From NCBI GenBank assembly GCA_000499405.2, contig HG738137.1:12088121-12152120 (forward strand): a DNA stretch of 64,000 bases, read 5' to 3'. The notes beneath the pieces were generated by a model. It saw only the letters and a list, made by a program, of their open reading frames with translations, was not told the origin of the DNA and ran no database searches. Of this stretch, positions 36,796 to 50,030 are shown piece by piece (within the stretch, counting starts at the first letter, position 1; each line of letters begins with the position of its first letter). This DNA is from Onchocerca volvulus (lineage: Eukaryota; Nematoda; Chromadorea; Rhabditida; Onchocercidae). The position numbers and the translations under genes were made by a program.

Positions 36796-38938
36796 ACCAA
36801 TCAAGGATAAATTAGTAAATTGTTATTGAAAGATGACTGAAAAAAATTCTGGAATATTTTTTGTTTCAGATTTCAATCTTTTTTTTTTTTTTTTTCAGGA
36901 ATTTACAAGGAAAAGAACAATTAAAAGAGCAAGAAAAAAAATTGGCTTAAAATACTTACGCTAATTTTTAGCTTAACGACTAATAAATGGCATCTTAAAA
37001 TTAATTTTGAAACAATTTTCAAACTTTTCGTTTTTAAAGATTTTTTTTTTTAAACTTATAATTTTTTTTTGCGATACTTTTTTTTCTCGAAATACAAGTC
37101 AAATTGCTTTTTTTCTTGAAATACAAGTCAAAAAAGAGGGGCAGAATTTGCCCAATTGTCATTTTTAATAACATCAATTTAGCTTCTGTCACCATGGATA
37201 CAACAGAACGAAGAGATAAAAGAAAGAATAAGATTTTATCATTTTCAGTGGGAAACAAGTTTGTCTAATATTAATCATAGCTATAAAATAAGTAATTTTG
37301 CAAGAATAAAATGCAAAAGAAAAAAGGAACTTTATAAACGGATGTGTTAATCTTAAGGATGTTAATCTTTTTTTTTTTCTTGCCCTTTCTCAAAATGACT
37401 TTTGAATTATATATTCACATGATTAACCTTTTATTATTCATTCCTTTCCAGTCTTTTTTTTTTTGGTTTCTATTCATGCATAAATTACAGTAATCTTTTA
37501 AGGATTTTAATTATTTCAATTTTATCAGAAATATCGCAATTCTTTTTCTTCTTTATTTTCATTTTATTTCTACTTTTTTCTTTTCTGCAGATCACAAAAC
37601 TAAATTATATTATTACCTATTATTATGATAAATTTCAGTTCTCGTGAAATGATTTATTAACGTTAGTATAAATTCTCGATTATTGTGTGAAAAAGTTGAG
37701 TTTAAATTTCTCATATTTGTTTATTATCATCTCATGAGAAATCGTAATTCAATTATTTCAGAAGAATGATTTTTTTTTTTTTTTTTTGGACAAGTCCTAC
37801 TTCATTTTGATCAAATTTTTGGAACTAGTTTTCACGATATTGCATTATTAACTCGCAAATAATTACGTCAGAAGTTTGTCATTTCTTTCCTTTTATCCTT
37901 TTTTATCTTTTTTTTTTTAATTTTTTTTTTTTTTTAAATGAAAGAAGGTAAAACTAAAATAAATCGCAGTATATACTTTCTCTTTCATTAACAAATCTCA
38001 TTTTTAATACATTTTTTTATGGTATTTTTATAATTAGGATTTCTTCTTTTTTTCATAACTAAATTTATCCTTATCATTTTAAAAACATGTCTATGATTGT
38101 TTAAATGATAATGAGACTTTATCATTATCATTTTTTCAATATGTGTTTAAAATTATATTTAATTTATATAATTTTGAGAATTTCAAAGATAAGAAGGTAT
38201 TTTAAATTAAAACAATTCCATAAGCTTGCATGTATATACATAATTGTCGTTCATCTATTGTTTTATCTTGGAAATTTATGAATCATATAATTAGTTAAAA
38301 ATTAGAATTTTTTGAAATTTCTTTTAGTATTTATAATTTCTTGTTTGCCTTCAGTAATTTTTCCATTTATTTTTTCATTTTATATTTTAAAAAAAGTAAA
38401 TTGTATCAGTTTTTTTTTTTTTTTTTTTGGAAAGTTTTGATTGAAATGATTCATATGATGAATAAAGAATATTGGAGAAGAATAAATGTGTATATAAATA
38501 TATATATTTTATATATATATATATGTATAATATATAATATATGTTAATCTTATATGTCATCAGTGATGTGCATTTAACATCTTTTCTAGCCCTTTGAATC
38601 ATAAAATTTTGTATTCTTTCTTCTACCATATATTGTAGAAGATATATTGAAATAGATTATTTTGATTTCATCTTGTTTGTCGTAAATTTTAATAGAGAAT
38701 GGATGGAATTATAATGAGAATATTTTTTTGCAAAATTTTAGAATAAACAATCTAATTATAAATGATTGGATAAAGGAATTATTTTTAAGTTGAAATATGA
38801 TAAGTAAATATTTATCAGATTCATTTTAAAGATATCAGTAGAAGTGATTGTTTACCTTGTTGTATGTATTTATTTAATGATATTGCAATCAAAATATATA
38901 CTTATAATCTATAATACATTTTTTTATTACAATAGCAG

Positions 38939-39021
38939 GAAAATTGTCCGATGGTGAAATGTCAACTTATGGTAGTATCACATTTAACGAATTGAATGGA
39001 AAAATTTTACGCTCTCTTTGA
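38939..39021 (+). CDS. Possible terminal exon of an unknown gene
   Basis: A TTTTTATTACAATAGCAG acceptor precedes 83 bases that, entered with two bases of a split codon, read KLSDGEMSTYGSITFNELNG then KILRSL and a TGA. Composition is coding-like and G+C is higher than in the flanks. No family is recognised and no upstream exon is assigned, so it may be chance. Confidence 0.25.
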
Positions 39022-40046
39022 CCCAGTTTAGGGATTCAGATAAAATCATTCATTATCAGTATTATTTATTTTTCTGATTTGTTCCATTAGTTGATCAGAT
39101 TTTTAATTTTTATTTTTGATTGCTAAATACATTCAGCTGTTTTGTTACTTTCAATGAAATTAGCTTTAACTTTCAATATTGATTTCAAAAAGATGTCGGG
39201 AAATTATAATTTTCATTTTATAAAATTATTTAATTCTCAAAATCAATTAATTGATTTCTAATTTTTCAGAATTAGTTTTTCATAAGGAAATGAAAAAAAA
39301 AAAAAGAAAAGCATTTGTGTCACATACAAAAAATTTGTTCAGAAACCATACGTTCGCAACTAACTAGAATCGAGAAGAAAAAGACGTAAATATATCATTT
39401 TTTCTTTCTTTTTTTTTCATTTTTCGAAAAATAATACTCTTTTCTTCTTTCGTTTTATTTTTTTTACAAAAGAAAAAATACTCTTTTCTTTTTTCGTTCA
39501 ATTTTTTTATAAAAAAAAATAATGCCCTTTTTTCTTTTCTTTTTTTCTTTATTTCATAAAAATTTGAGAAAATAAGGTTCACTATGTTTGTAAACTTTTT
39601 TTTTGACCCAGTTTAAGTTTTTTCTTCTTTTTTGTTTTGTTGTTTCAATTGTTTTTTTTTTTTTTTTAAGTAGAAATATAAATATATATATACGTTGTAA
39701 ATGTTTATCAATTTTGTTTTTTTCTTTTTTTACGTTTTTGTTTTTTTTTTTTTTTTTACTAACCATTATACTTAACATTTGTACAGCATAACACACACAT
39801 ATATATATATATACAACATAACAAAAACTCACACACACATACATGTATATAAGAAAAAACAGAAAATAGCAATTGTTATTTAATGATGAATAGTATATAA
39901 AGGAAGAGGTTTGAAAAATCTAGATTAGCAGTTTTTCATTTCATTTTCATTAAGCAGTTGTTATAAAATGTTTCATATTATTCTTCTAAGGTTTGTTTAT
40001 TTATTTATTTTGTTTTTTTTGTTTTTTTTTTTTCATGAGTGAATTC

Positions 40047-40232
40047 GATCCCGCTTCACGTGCCCGGTCCAATCAGTATCTATGTAAATGTAAATATTCG
40101 TTTGTTCAAAATCTTAAATCTTAGTCGAAAATTTTAAGCACGCACTTTGTCTGTATAAAAACACGCGCTTATTCGAATGCAACGTTGTATCAGAATTTCG
40201 AATCAATCGATGAAGAATTTGAAACGTTGTGT
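40047..40232 (-). mobile_element. Reverse-orientation Helitron fragment
   Basis: Read on the minus strand, it carries AACGTTGCATTCGAATAAGC and GCGTGTTTTTATA, then AAGATTTTGAACAAACGAAT, then a GC-rich terminus (GGACCGGGCACGTGAAGCGGG). All have counterparts near the left (18.8 kb) or right (20.6-20.7 kb) end of the intronic Helitron. It is a short, internally deleted relic of the same family with no coding sequence. Confidence 0.65.
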
Positions 40233-42459
40233 AGTAAGTAACAAGATATTTATTTTCCTAGTTTATAATGCAAAAAATAAAAATAACAGATATTATTTTG
40301 TAGCAAAGTAAATATGCTATGACAAAAATGATGAAAGTTAAAATATATATATTTGGTGATACGTTATGAAAAATAATTAAAATGTCAAATTATGGATTTT
40401 TGTTTTGTTTTATCATAATTTGTTTTAATTTTTTTTTATTCAGGAAATTTTTGATAATATTCAAATGATAATTAAATATTGTTAGATTTTTTTAAAAATA
40501 TAGTTCGGTTTATTATTTTTTTTCATGTAGTTTGGTATTTTTCCATAGGTTTGAATATACATTTCATATATTTTGATTTTTATAGCGTCAATTTGCGATA
40601 TATTTTAGTGATATATTCAATTTTATTTAAATTTCATGTTGAGAAACTATGAAAGTAATAATGAATCGATGACAGTAATTATAAATAAATTAATTGAATT
40701 GTTGGTTTTATAGTGAATGTCGTCAACTTATAATATTAATCCGATTGTTAGTTTATTTCAAACTTGATTATGATTTTAACTTTTGTTAATAATTCATTGC
40801 GAAATTTTTAACTTTCATCACTGAGAAATTGAAAAATGAGTGATGTTTGGTGGAAAAAAGAAAAAAAAAATAACTGAAACAAGGAACTAGTTTGTTATTG
40901 TCCTTTTTTTTTTTTTTTTTTTTTTCTGTTTGTTTAAAAGGACAGTTTTATGTGTCATCATTCCTAGAATAGAAAATATGACAACAAACATAAGTGAAGA
41001 AGAATTTATTATTATTATCATTATCATTGTCCAGGTTAGTCATTTTGTTCCTTTAGAATCAATTTTTTTTTTTTTTTTTTTCATTTTTAATGTCCATAAT
41101 TGATAACATTCGAAATTAGGTTTTCGGCTTTTGGAAATATATCCATCCTGATTTTTTCCGGATTACAGATCGAGAAGTTGAGATGAGATGAAATACTTTA
41201 TTAAAATGTTATATATATGATAAGCAAATGATTGTTATTATCACCGATGAAAATTTAATTTTTTCTACTAGCGAATTCAGTTGTATATTATGGATTAAAT
41301 CATTGTCGATTTTACAAGTTATTCATAATTTTTATATTTTAAATTGGACCAAAATTAGACTAATCGGGAAGTGATTAATTTTCCATTTATATCATTAATA
41401 AACTTTATATATAACATAAGAATGAGGTCAGATAGCCAAATAATCTCTGATAGGAATTAATAGTTCGAAATAGTTGTTAGCCTAGGTTAATTGTTTACGA
41501 AATGGATCATATTTATGAGAGAGGAAAAGGTTTCAATTTCTGTATCATTCTTGATCAGTAATTTTAATCGATTTTTAATTTATAAGAATAATTTATTTTT
41601 TTATAGATAATAATTAACCGCAAATAGAATTTTTTGCCGGAATCTAGATAGATCGTTATGAATAACATTTACTTCAGATACGAACTCTAAATATTTTTTT
41701 AAAAAGTATATAGCAATTTTATTTGTTTGATTATTCCGATTCGATATCTTATTTCCGGTTATTATATTCATTCGTAGTTAGTTTTATGAAAATTTCTTAT
41801 TGATTTCTATAATCTAACAAATAATAATATTTAACAGCACTACTATTTCCGATGCAATTCAACCAATAGTTTAATTGATTTTTCTCTTGATTTGATGATA
41901 ATTGAAATATTCATGAAAAGGGCACAAACACGCATATATGCATGCGCGCACGCAAGCACGCACGCATGCTCGAATATATGACAAATAATTTGCAGTCGTT
42001 ATAGAAATCTTCAGATTAGACAGACGGTCGTTTTATATGCTAATTCTGTAAATTTTTTACCCTTTTACTTTATTTTAAATAAAACATATGTTTACCTCTA
42101 ATAATATCTATACAAATAAAGTTGTAATTAGAATAGTCAATAAAAAAACTTGATGATTTATTGATTTAATTTACTTTCGAAAATTAAATACATTTATTGC
42201 GTAAAACTTATTTACTCAATCAATACTAATTCGATTCATTGCATGACATCATACATTATATATTTTGACGTATTCTATGCGTATATTACATCGAGTTTAT
42301 GATGCATGAAGTTAAGATAAGCTAAAATAATTATATTTTCTAGTTTTCAATCATATAAGTGCCGTGGTGTGTTTTCGTCACATTTTACCTGTGATATTTA
42401 ATTATTTTAATCCTGCCAGTATACTGTTCTTGCGGTTTAAACGAGAAAATTTTTTGACA

Positions 42460-45400
42460 ATGAATAGTGCTTCGTCTTTGATGGGTTCTCAGGGTACAAG
42501 TGGATCGTGTGCAGGTAAATTTTTTTTTAAATTTTTCTGAAATAATTTTGAAATAAGTATTTTTTAATTTTCAGTTTTTGATTTTTAATTTTTGGAATAA
42601 TTATTTTTCAAAAATATTTAAATTCAAAAAATTTTTTCATTTATCATCGGCCAATTGAAAACATTAGCAAATATGACAACAATCATGAATGTTTTTCGAG
42701 TTGTCATCACGTAGCTTTTATACTAAACAGAGAAATTTTTGTTGCATTGAATGATAATTCGCGAGTTTGGATAGTCTGGTATTGATTATTAAAAAATAAT
42801 TTGTAAAAGCAGAAATCAGATCAATTTTCAAATTTTTTATAATTAAAAAAATCAGATTTTTAGTGCTATTTTGGTATTATTTACTCACGTTTCTTTCACG
42901 TTATTTACTTTATTTTCTTCTTGTTTTAGGTGCCATTCGTGCGTTAACATTGGAGCTGAAAGGTTTGCAAACATCACCTGTTGAAGGTTTTACGGTGACA
43001 GCTAATGAGGACAATATGTTCGTGTGGACAGTCGCTTTATATGGTCCACCTGGAACGCTGTATCAGGTAAATAGTTTTAATTTTTAATTAACGAAAAAGA
43101 AAAAAGTAAACAAGTAAATTAAAGACCAGTGAATTTTGAGAACTTTTGATGAATAAGATTCAACAAGGTCAACAACAAATTTATATTTGTTGAATTGAAC
43201 ATTGAATAGAAATGTAGATTGAGTTTACACTTTATAATTTTTTACAAAAATTATTTGCACAGACATTTAAATAAACAACTTAGCTCGTGCTGTGATTCAG
43301 CGCTGTCATGGAAAAATTTTTTAGTTACAATTCTCTCTCTTAGGCTTCTTTTATTAAATAAAATTTTGTTAGAATCAAATTGGAAGTATTGGATTTGTTT
43401 GATACTAAATTATCTAAATTGAAAGAATGACAAGAAGTATAACAAATGGCAATTATTATTCTCCAATAGCAAGCGATCTACATGAAAATTTATCACGAAA
43501 AATTAACGTTTTAAAGAGAGAGCTCTTAGTAGAATTATCAGATCAGGTTGTCTGTTTGACTTCTACCTAGCTTTACAGTAATCTCCATCTGGTTTTATAG
43601 TTTATAATTTGCTTTGTAGTCATTTAAAATACTATTAAATTTTCCCAGCACAAGACAGGGAACATTCTCGTTTAGACAGTATCCAAGATATGCCTAGATT
43701 ATTGCTTTAGTATATTATGCTCGTTAGCAATGTTGAAAAGCAATTGCTAGCATCATCAATGGAATTAACCATTATTTTCATCCAAAAATTTATTTATTGT
43801 CCTCAATTTTTCGTTAGAGCAACTTTATCACTAGATAGCAACCTTTATTTAAATCTTGATGATACACCTTTTGTGCAGATATTACGAAATTGGAATATTT
43901 CACTCTTCCCTAATTTTCATAATTATTTAATTCAATCAATAATTGATACCTTACTTCGTTTCAGGGTGGCTATTTTAAAGCGGTTTTGAAATTTCCATCT
44001 AATTATCCGTATGCTCCTCCATCGATCAAATTCCTCAACAAAGTTTGGCACCCAAATGTTTATGAGGTATGAGATACAGATGGGATCTCTTTAAAGTTTT
44101 TGAAAAAAATTCGAAATTTCAGAAATCGTGATTTTATCTTCAGAATGGTGACCTTTGTATCAGTATTTTGCATCCACCTGTTGATGATCCGCATAGTGGT
44201 GAACTTGCTTGCGAACGTTGGAATCCGACGCAAAATGTTAGGTAAGTCAAATAGTGAGAAAATTTTTTAAGTGATTTAAAATATATGGTTTCTAACATGA
44301 CAACTTTAACAATTTTCATTTTTTTTAGCATTATTTAAGCAGTCATTGCTTTTCATATGATTACTTTTTCTATTAAACGTCTTTTCATTATGGATAACAC
44401 TCTTAATTGTATTGAAATATCTATTATACTGAATTATATTTAAAAAATCCGAAATGATTTATTTAGTCCTATGAATTCAAAGCTATGAAGAATATATGAA
44501 GAATATTTGAAAAAAAAAAAAGTTTTTTTTTCAAATATTTTCCAAAAAAAGAAAGAAAAATAGGAACAAAAAGGAAGTAAGCAATTCAACATCATTTTAG
44601 GACAATTTTACTTTCGGTAATATCGTTATTAAATGAGCCGAATACTTCTTCGCCGGCGAATGTGGATGCATCAGTAATGTATAGAAAATGGAAAGAATCG
44701 GGTGGTAAGAATGACGAATATGCTCGTCTCGTAAGGTTAATTATGACCTTTATTAGAAATTCTAGAAATTTTACAAGTCACATAGTATGATTCGTTCATA
44801 ACATTGATGCAATTTTGCGAAATTGTCTATCTTTTCACTAGCAGTTGTAAGTAATCCTCCTGAACTTTTTGAAACTAACTCATGATAGATATCGATTTTT
44901 ATAATAACTACTATTACTTTATTTTAATATTGCTAATATCGAGTGAAAAGAAAGCAAAATTGTTTGAAACAATTGCGTTATTGCAATGAAGATATCGTGA
45001 AATTCGAATGCTTATAATTTGAAAAGCTCACTAAGAATAATAAGCAAGATATTTTCAAATATTTTTAAATCGTTTTTTTCAGTTGTTTCTCTGATTTCAT
45101 ACCAAAATTCATCCTGAATCATTTTCCATCTATAATTCAATTAGATTGCAAAGACAGTTATTAAATCTAAACCGGTACTTTTAAAATGAAGTATTTGAAA
45201 TAATTGTTCTTCTTAGCTAATCTAATTATTTGTTTTTCAGGAAGCAAGTCGAAGCATCGCGTCTAGATGCTGAAAAAGATGGTGTCGTCGTACCGGAAAC
45301 ATTAGAAGAATATTGCATTAAAACAGCACCTAAATCAAATGAAGATTGTACAGATGGCTTCGATCTAGATGAAGATTATTATGATTATGGGGATGAAAGT

Positions 45401-45907
45401 GGTATGTGGAATATTGAATGAACTTCCTTCTTTTTTTCATTTAACATTCAATAGTTTTTTTTTTTTTTTTTTTGCTAAATGCTTTCATCTTTTCGATAGA
45501 TGAAATTTATAGTAATGCACATTAACTTCCTGCAAGCTAACAAGATGAAGAAGACTGAACTATTTATAACTTGATATTTTGCTTCTCAAGAAAAAAAAAG
45601 ACTAATTACTATGAACGGAACGTGGAAATGTTATTATTATTTCATCGCTTTTACTGAAAAAAAAGAAAATAACAGTAGTGAAGTGCTAAATTACTGATTG
45701 ATTGAATCCTCGTTAGATCATTCAATAACTGCTAGCTAACATATAGCAATATTTTCTGAGTGTAATTAGAGTTTTTCAATTTTTTAAACTAAATCATTTG
45801 TTTATCTTAATGAATTTGGCGAGGAAGTAGTATTAAAAAAGTAGTTTTCAGATGATGAAGAAGAGTATGAAGAAAATGCAGAGGATAGTGGACAAGGCGA
45901 GAATTGA
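42460..45907 (+). CDS. ubc-3: Ubiquitin-conjugating enzyme E2, CDC34/UBE2R type
   Basis: E2 that accepts ubiquitin from E1 on a cysteine and works with SCF cullin-RING ligases to build Lys48-linked chains. Exons: 42460-42514, 42930-43066, 43965-44066, 44144-44241, 44601-44735, 45241-45401, 45852-45907; all phases agree, 247 residues (human UBE2R1 is 236). The UBC fold runs from about residue 20. The HPN motif is at 93-95 and the catalytic Cys at 103 ([12 protein letters not shown]). The Cdc34-specific acidic insertion follows ([16 protein letters not shown]), the mark that separates UBE2R from other E2s. The C-terminus is a long acidic tail ([18 protein letters not shown]), which in Cdc34 contacts the cullin's basic canyon. 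The start ATG is the first in frame after stops. A likely AATAAA poly(A) signal is at 46335-46340. Confidence 0.95.
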
Positions 45908-46334
45908 TAATAGAATTTGAAATGGATCGATTTGAATGTGAACATGAGAATTTTCAAAAAACAAAGATAAAAAAGACTTCATCGCCGCTCAGATTTTGTT
46001 CTTTTTTTTTTTTAAAAACAAAGTACTGTTTTTTCTTTGGTCATTTTTCTCTTCTATCCTACTTCATCTGTTTATTCTTTTTTTCCCAAAATCGATTCAT
46101 TTCTTTTTTTTTTTGTTGATTTTCAAAAAAAAAAAAAAAAACGGATGATATTATCCATGGCACCTAAATATTATCATAATTTCTATACATTTTTTCTTTC
46201 TTGAAAAATATATGTGTAGAAAAAAAAATGGAAAGTGAAATTATTAATTATTTTCGCTTTTTTCATGTAAACTTGGTAGACGATTTTTCTTTTATTTCAT
46301 CGGGTTTTCCTTTGGCCAAATTTTTCTGTGCAAC

Positions 46335-46340
46335 AATAAA
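46335..46340 (+). terminator. Probable poly(A) signal of ubc-3
   Basis: AATAAA about 430 nt after the ubc-3 stop codon, in a less homopolymeric context. In DNA this AT-rich the hexamer occurs often by chance. Confidence 0.4.
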
Positions 46341-46390
46341 CTTCGAGTGAATTTAAGACACTGATTTCAAATCCGGTAGTGAATTTGAAA

Positions 46391-46558
46391 AACTAAAATC
46401 TGAATTTGCTGAAAGTTGCCCCAAATTCATGCAAAATTTTATAATTCCTGAAATATTTTATTTCAGAAAAGAATTTTCTTTTTTTTATAAAATATTCCAG
46501 AAAATTATAAAATTTTGCATGAATTTTGGATAATTTTCAGCAAATTTAGATTTTAGTT
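46391..46558. repeat. Long inverted repeat (hairpin/MITE-like)
   Basis: The left arm, starting AACTAAAATCTGAATTTGCTG and including ATGCAAAATTTTATAATT, is repeated inverted on the right, which ends CAGCAAATTTAGATTTTAGTT. The arms are about 70 bp with few mismatches and the spacer is about 25 bp. It lies just past the likely ubc-3 poly(A) signal. No coding frame. Confidence 0.85.
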
Positions 46559-49122
46559 CTTTTTTTCTTTTTTTTTTCTGTTCCTCCAAAAATTATTCAT
46601 TGCAACTTTTTGCTTGCCAGAAAATTATTTCTCACAGCTACTTTTCTTTTTTTGGAATGTCTGGAAAATTCCAGTTCTCTTTCCTTTTTCTTTGTTCCCT
46701 CGTTTTTAATTTTTCTATTTCATTAATGGAAACTTCTTTCTCTCCAGTCCTACAAAATAATTTCGTAGGATAGATTGTTGATGGATAAGTATTCGTAGAA
46801 ATGGTATTTTGTCGATTCATCTAATTTTTTACTAGTTAATTAATTTTATCGTTTGTTATGTCATTTGATTTTTGATCTTCGACAAATTAAATACTTGATT
46901 ATGAAATTATCCAACTGAGACGAAGAATAAAGGAGAACAAAAGGAAAATATGGTCATCTTTTGTAGTAAATGTTGATTCAAAAAATAGGAAAAGATTGTT
47001 AATTTTAAATGAAAAAAGTAAAGTAAGAACATATAGTATATTGTGATATGAAAGTAATGTGATCCATTCAATAGTATATAACATTTTATATAAAATTATT
47101 TCATTTATAGAAAAATGTGAAATTAAATTTATTCAGGATTTTTTTTTTCGCCTTTTTCCTTCCAGTGCACTATTATTATTATTTCTTCTTTTTTTTGAAA
47201 TATGTGCTGCTAAATTTTTATCTTCATTTTATTTGATATAGAAAATAGATGATAAATTTTAAAATTATGTATATGTATATGTGTTTCTGTGTGTTTGTTT
47301 ATCTGTCTATTCAAATTTTTATGTGTACGATATAATTATAATTTTTCGAAATATATAAAAAAAAAAAAAAGAAATGGTAAAGAATTGTGAAAAAAAAGGC
47401 GAAACAGTGAAAATGCTTGTATTGTTCTTCTTTTTCTTCCTGCACTTTTTCTTTATTATTCATAATTGATTGATTAATTGATAGATTATAAATGGGTAAA
47501 TTGATCGATTGATTGATTGGTTGATTGCTTGATCGATTGAATTACTATTGTTCGATTGATTACTATTTCATCATTGTATAAAGAAGTTTTCCTAAAAGTG
47601 ATAATTTTTCTTGTCGAATTCTTTTATCTTCAAATTTTAGCATAAAAGAAAAAGAATTTAGAAAATGTTTAACAATAATTACCATATTGTTCTCAACAAT
47701 AATACAATGATATTTTATAAAGATTATTATTATTTTTATAATAATAATTAATAATTAATAAAGAGAAAACAGATTGGAGGAGAGGAAGCGTTTTCTTTTT
47801 GATCATTTGCCAATTAATGATTGATAAGTTTAAGTAATCTGTAATAGTTTTGCTTTTTTTTGATAAGAAAAACTAATGGAAGTTTACGATTTGATTTCGG
47901 TTTTGAAATAAATATTTTCCGGATAGATACTAATACGATACCGACAAATGATTATGAGAATATAACTAGTTAGTAAGAAGCTATTTAAATTTCATGGGAA
48001 GGTGTCAGTTTTTTGCATATATAATTAGTTGCAAGGCATAATAATTCTTGTCTTTTATTAAGATTTTGCTATTTATTCAGGTTGAAAAGTTCTGATGATT
48101 TAGGAGGATAATATTAAATTGTATCAAATTTTCTTTTGAGAATAAAGTATTTGCAAGTATATTGAAAAATAGTTAAATGATATGTTCGTTTTGTCGTCTT
48201 AAATAAGATATTTACAGTTTATAATATAACTATGAACAAATGATCATCTAGTCATAACTGTTTAAGTACTTTTGGATGAAATCAGACTTCAAATTTGAAA
48301 CTTGAAATAAGTTATTTACGATATTTACGCTTTGGAATAAAATAGGGTGTTTGCGGTTCATGAAATGATTATGAATAAATGATGAGCTGATCACGGTTGC
48401 TTAAGTATTTTTCTGGATAGAATTAGATTCCAAATTAAAATTAAACTTGAATTCCAAACTTGAAATTTGGATTTGTAGCGAATTGAATGTGTTTTTTTTT
48501 CTTTTCTTTTTTTTTTTTTTTTTTTCTAACAGAAAACATATTCAATCTGGAAAAAAACAGATGTCAAGCAAGAAGTCAAAATTGGATTCAAATTGAAATT
48601 TAAATCTTTCCGGATTAAATGTATTTCATGTTCAAAGAATGTTTAAGCAGTTATAATTAGATGGAAGTATAAATGATGACGATATGTTAATACATAAATT
48701 CATGTTATCAATTGTTTGTCCAGGATTTGATGAAGGTTTCGAAATGAGTGTAATTAATTAGTGCTAATTGAAAATGACCGGATAAGTTAATGAATAAAAA
48801 TGAAGACTTATCATACTAGTAGTTCCGTTTAATTCATTCTTCCAATTAAGATATTCGATCCTCCAATTAATTATAACCATTTAACATTCATCATTACAGC
48901 TTGTTGTTTTAATTAATTTTTGAAGTTTACGGAATTTAAGTTATTGCACCGACATGTCGAATTATTATTACAGTAATTCTATTCTCATTTTTATAATTTA
49001 AACTGATACTGGATACCGGAAATATTGTAGACAGTGCGGTTTAAAATCAAAATTTTCAGTTTTGCTTGCGAATGATGATTTTTCGTAAAAATTTTTATGC
49101 TAATTTCGAATTCGTTCCTTTC

Positions 49123-49133
49123 TTTAATTACAG
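49123..49133 (+). promoter_or_regulatory. Putative trans-splice acceptor of lsm-6
   Basis: The 3' splice site sequence TTAATTACAG ends exactly one base before the lsm-6 ATG. With no upstream coding sequence to join, the simplest reading is SL trans-splicing with essentially no 5' UTR, common in nematodes. A cis-spliced leader exon is the alternative. Confidence 0.5.
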
Positions 49134-50030
49134 ATGAGTCGGCGACAAAATCCGAGTGAATTTTTGAAGCAAATTATTGGAAAACCTGTCGTAGTAAAAT
49201 TAAATTCTGGCATCGATTATCGAGGTATGTATAATTTTATTAATAATGTATTGGGTATATTTAGAATTTTTCTCTTCTTAAATTTTTTAAAATTTAAAAG
49301 CAATATTATTTATTATATGAACATATTACTTTAGGAATTGTTATTTTGGTTAAATTTCTGTTAGGAAAAATTATTTTAAGTTAAAAATAAAATCATTAGC
49401 AAAAAAATGGTAGCAATCCATTTGAATTTTCATCTGTTAATATAGTAAATTTGACATTGTTCTAATATTAGCTTTCAAATTTATAATTCTCATAGCCTTT
49501 AATCGTCGGAATCATTTCATACGATTTTGATATCAATCTTTAAAATTATTTATTAGTTCAAAATTATGCTAGAAAATATAATCCCACGAGTTTATTATGA
49601 CAGTTGTAGCACATGGATTGAGCGAATAATATATAGAGTAGACGAAATATCACATATATGATATGCAATATAATTATTGCATAATATCAGGTAATCATTT
49701 CCAGGTATATTATCATGTTTGGATGGTTTTATGAATATAGCATTGGAGCAAACAGAAGAATATTCGAATGGACAGCTAAAAAATAAATATGGTGATGCAT
49801 TTATTCGAGGAAATAACGGTTTGTTTTAGTTTGAAATTTAAATTTTAGTCAAGTTAAGGAATGAAAAGAAAGTTATAAAAAAATGCGAGACTATAAATCA
49901 AAGTATCCTGTATTAGAATATCAAAAATTTGGCAGTTTTTCATTTCCAATTAATAAGTGACAAATAAAGAAAATTTAATTTTCTAATAAATTCAATTTCA
50001 GTACTTTATATCAGTACACAAAAGCGTTAA
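49134..50030 (+). CDS. lsm-6: LSM6, U6 snRNA-associated Sm-like protein
   Basis: Subunit of the heptameric Lsm2-8 ring that binds the U6 snRNA 3' end in the nucleus and of the Lsm1-7 ring in cytoplasmic mRNA decapping. Exons: 49134-49224, 49705-49818, 50002-50030; phases agree, 77 residues against 80 in human LSM6. Sm1 motif: FLKQIIGKPVVVKLNSGIDY then RG; the conserved CLDGFMNIALEQTEEY follows; Sm2 is FIRGNNVLYIS, with the IRGNN nucleotide-binding motif intact. The end (TQKR) is slightly shorter than in human. The ATG follows directly on a TTTAATTACAG 3' splice site, which fits spliced-leader addition at the start codon. AATAAA at 50372-50377 may be its poly(A) signal. Confidence 0.96.

Larger units (their letters stand above)
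32760..42459. other. Intergenic region, few candidate small exons
   Basis: No identifiable gene. It contains short direct repeats (33600-33715; 36250-36795), alternating purine-pyrimidine tracts (34465-34630, 41935-41980), a GACA/TGTC inverted repeat (34149-34215), the reverse Helitron fragment near 40.1 kb, and many poly(T) runs. Two short segments look exon-like and are listed separately (35805-35834 and 38939-39021). A further ATG followed by 18 codons and a GTTAGT donor at 40978-41034 is probably chance because it is mostly ATT repeats. Confidence 0.5.
45908..49133. other. 3' flank of ubc-3 and intergenic region to lsm-6
   Basis: Contains the ubc-3 3' UTR, a long hairpin repeat at 46391-46558, homopolymer runs and a GATT-rich stretch near 47465-47560. 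No exon was supported. Spacing of 3.2 kb to lsm-6 is long for a classical nematode operon. Confidence 0.6.

Noticed and set aside
37034..37258. 74-codon minus-strand frame, with a 24-codon plus-strand ATG frame overlapping it
   Set aside because: Lysine- and phenylalanine-rich ends come from A/T runs, with no splice partners and no recognised family.
39364..39844. Lysine/phenylalanine-rich frames on both strands
   Set aside because: Generated by long poly(T)/poly(A) runs and TATA/CACA repeats.
43067..43964. Two open frames (67 and 90 codons) inside a ubc-3 intron
   Set aside because: Hydrophobic, low-complexity translations with no family resemblance; intron boundaries on both sides are firmly set by the E2 protein.
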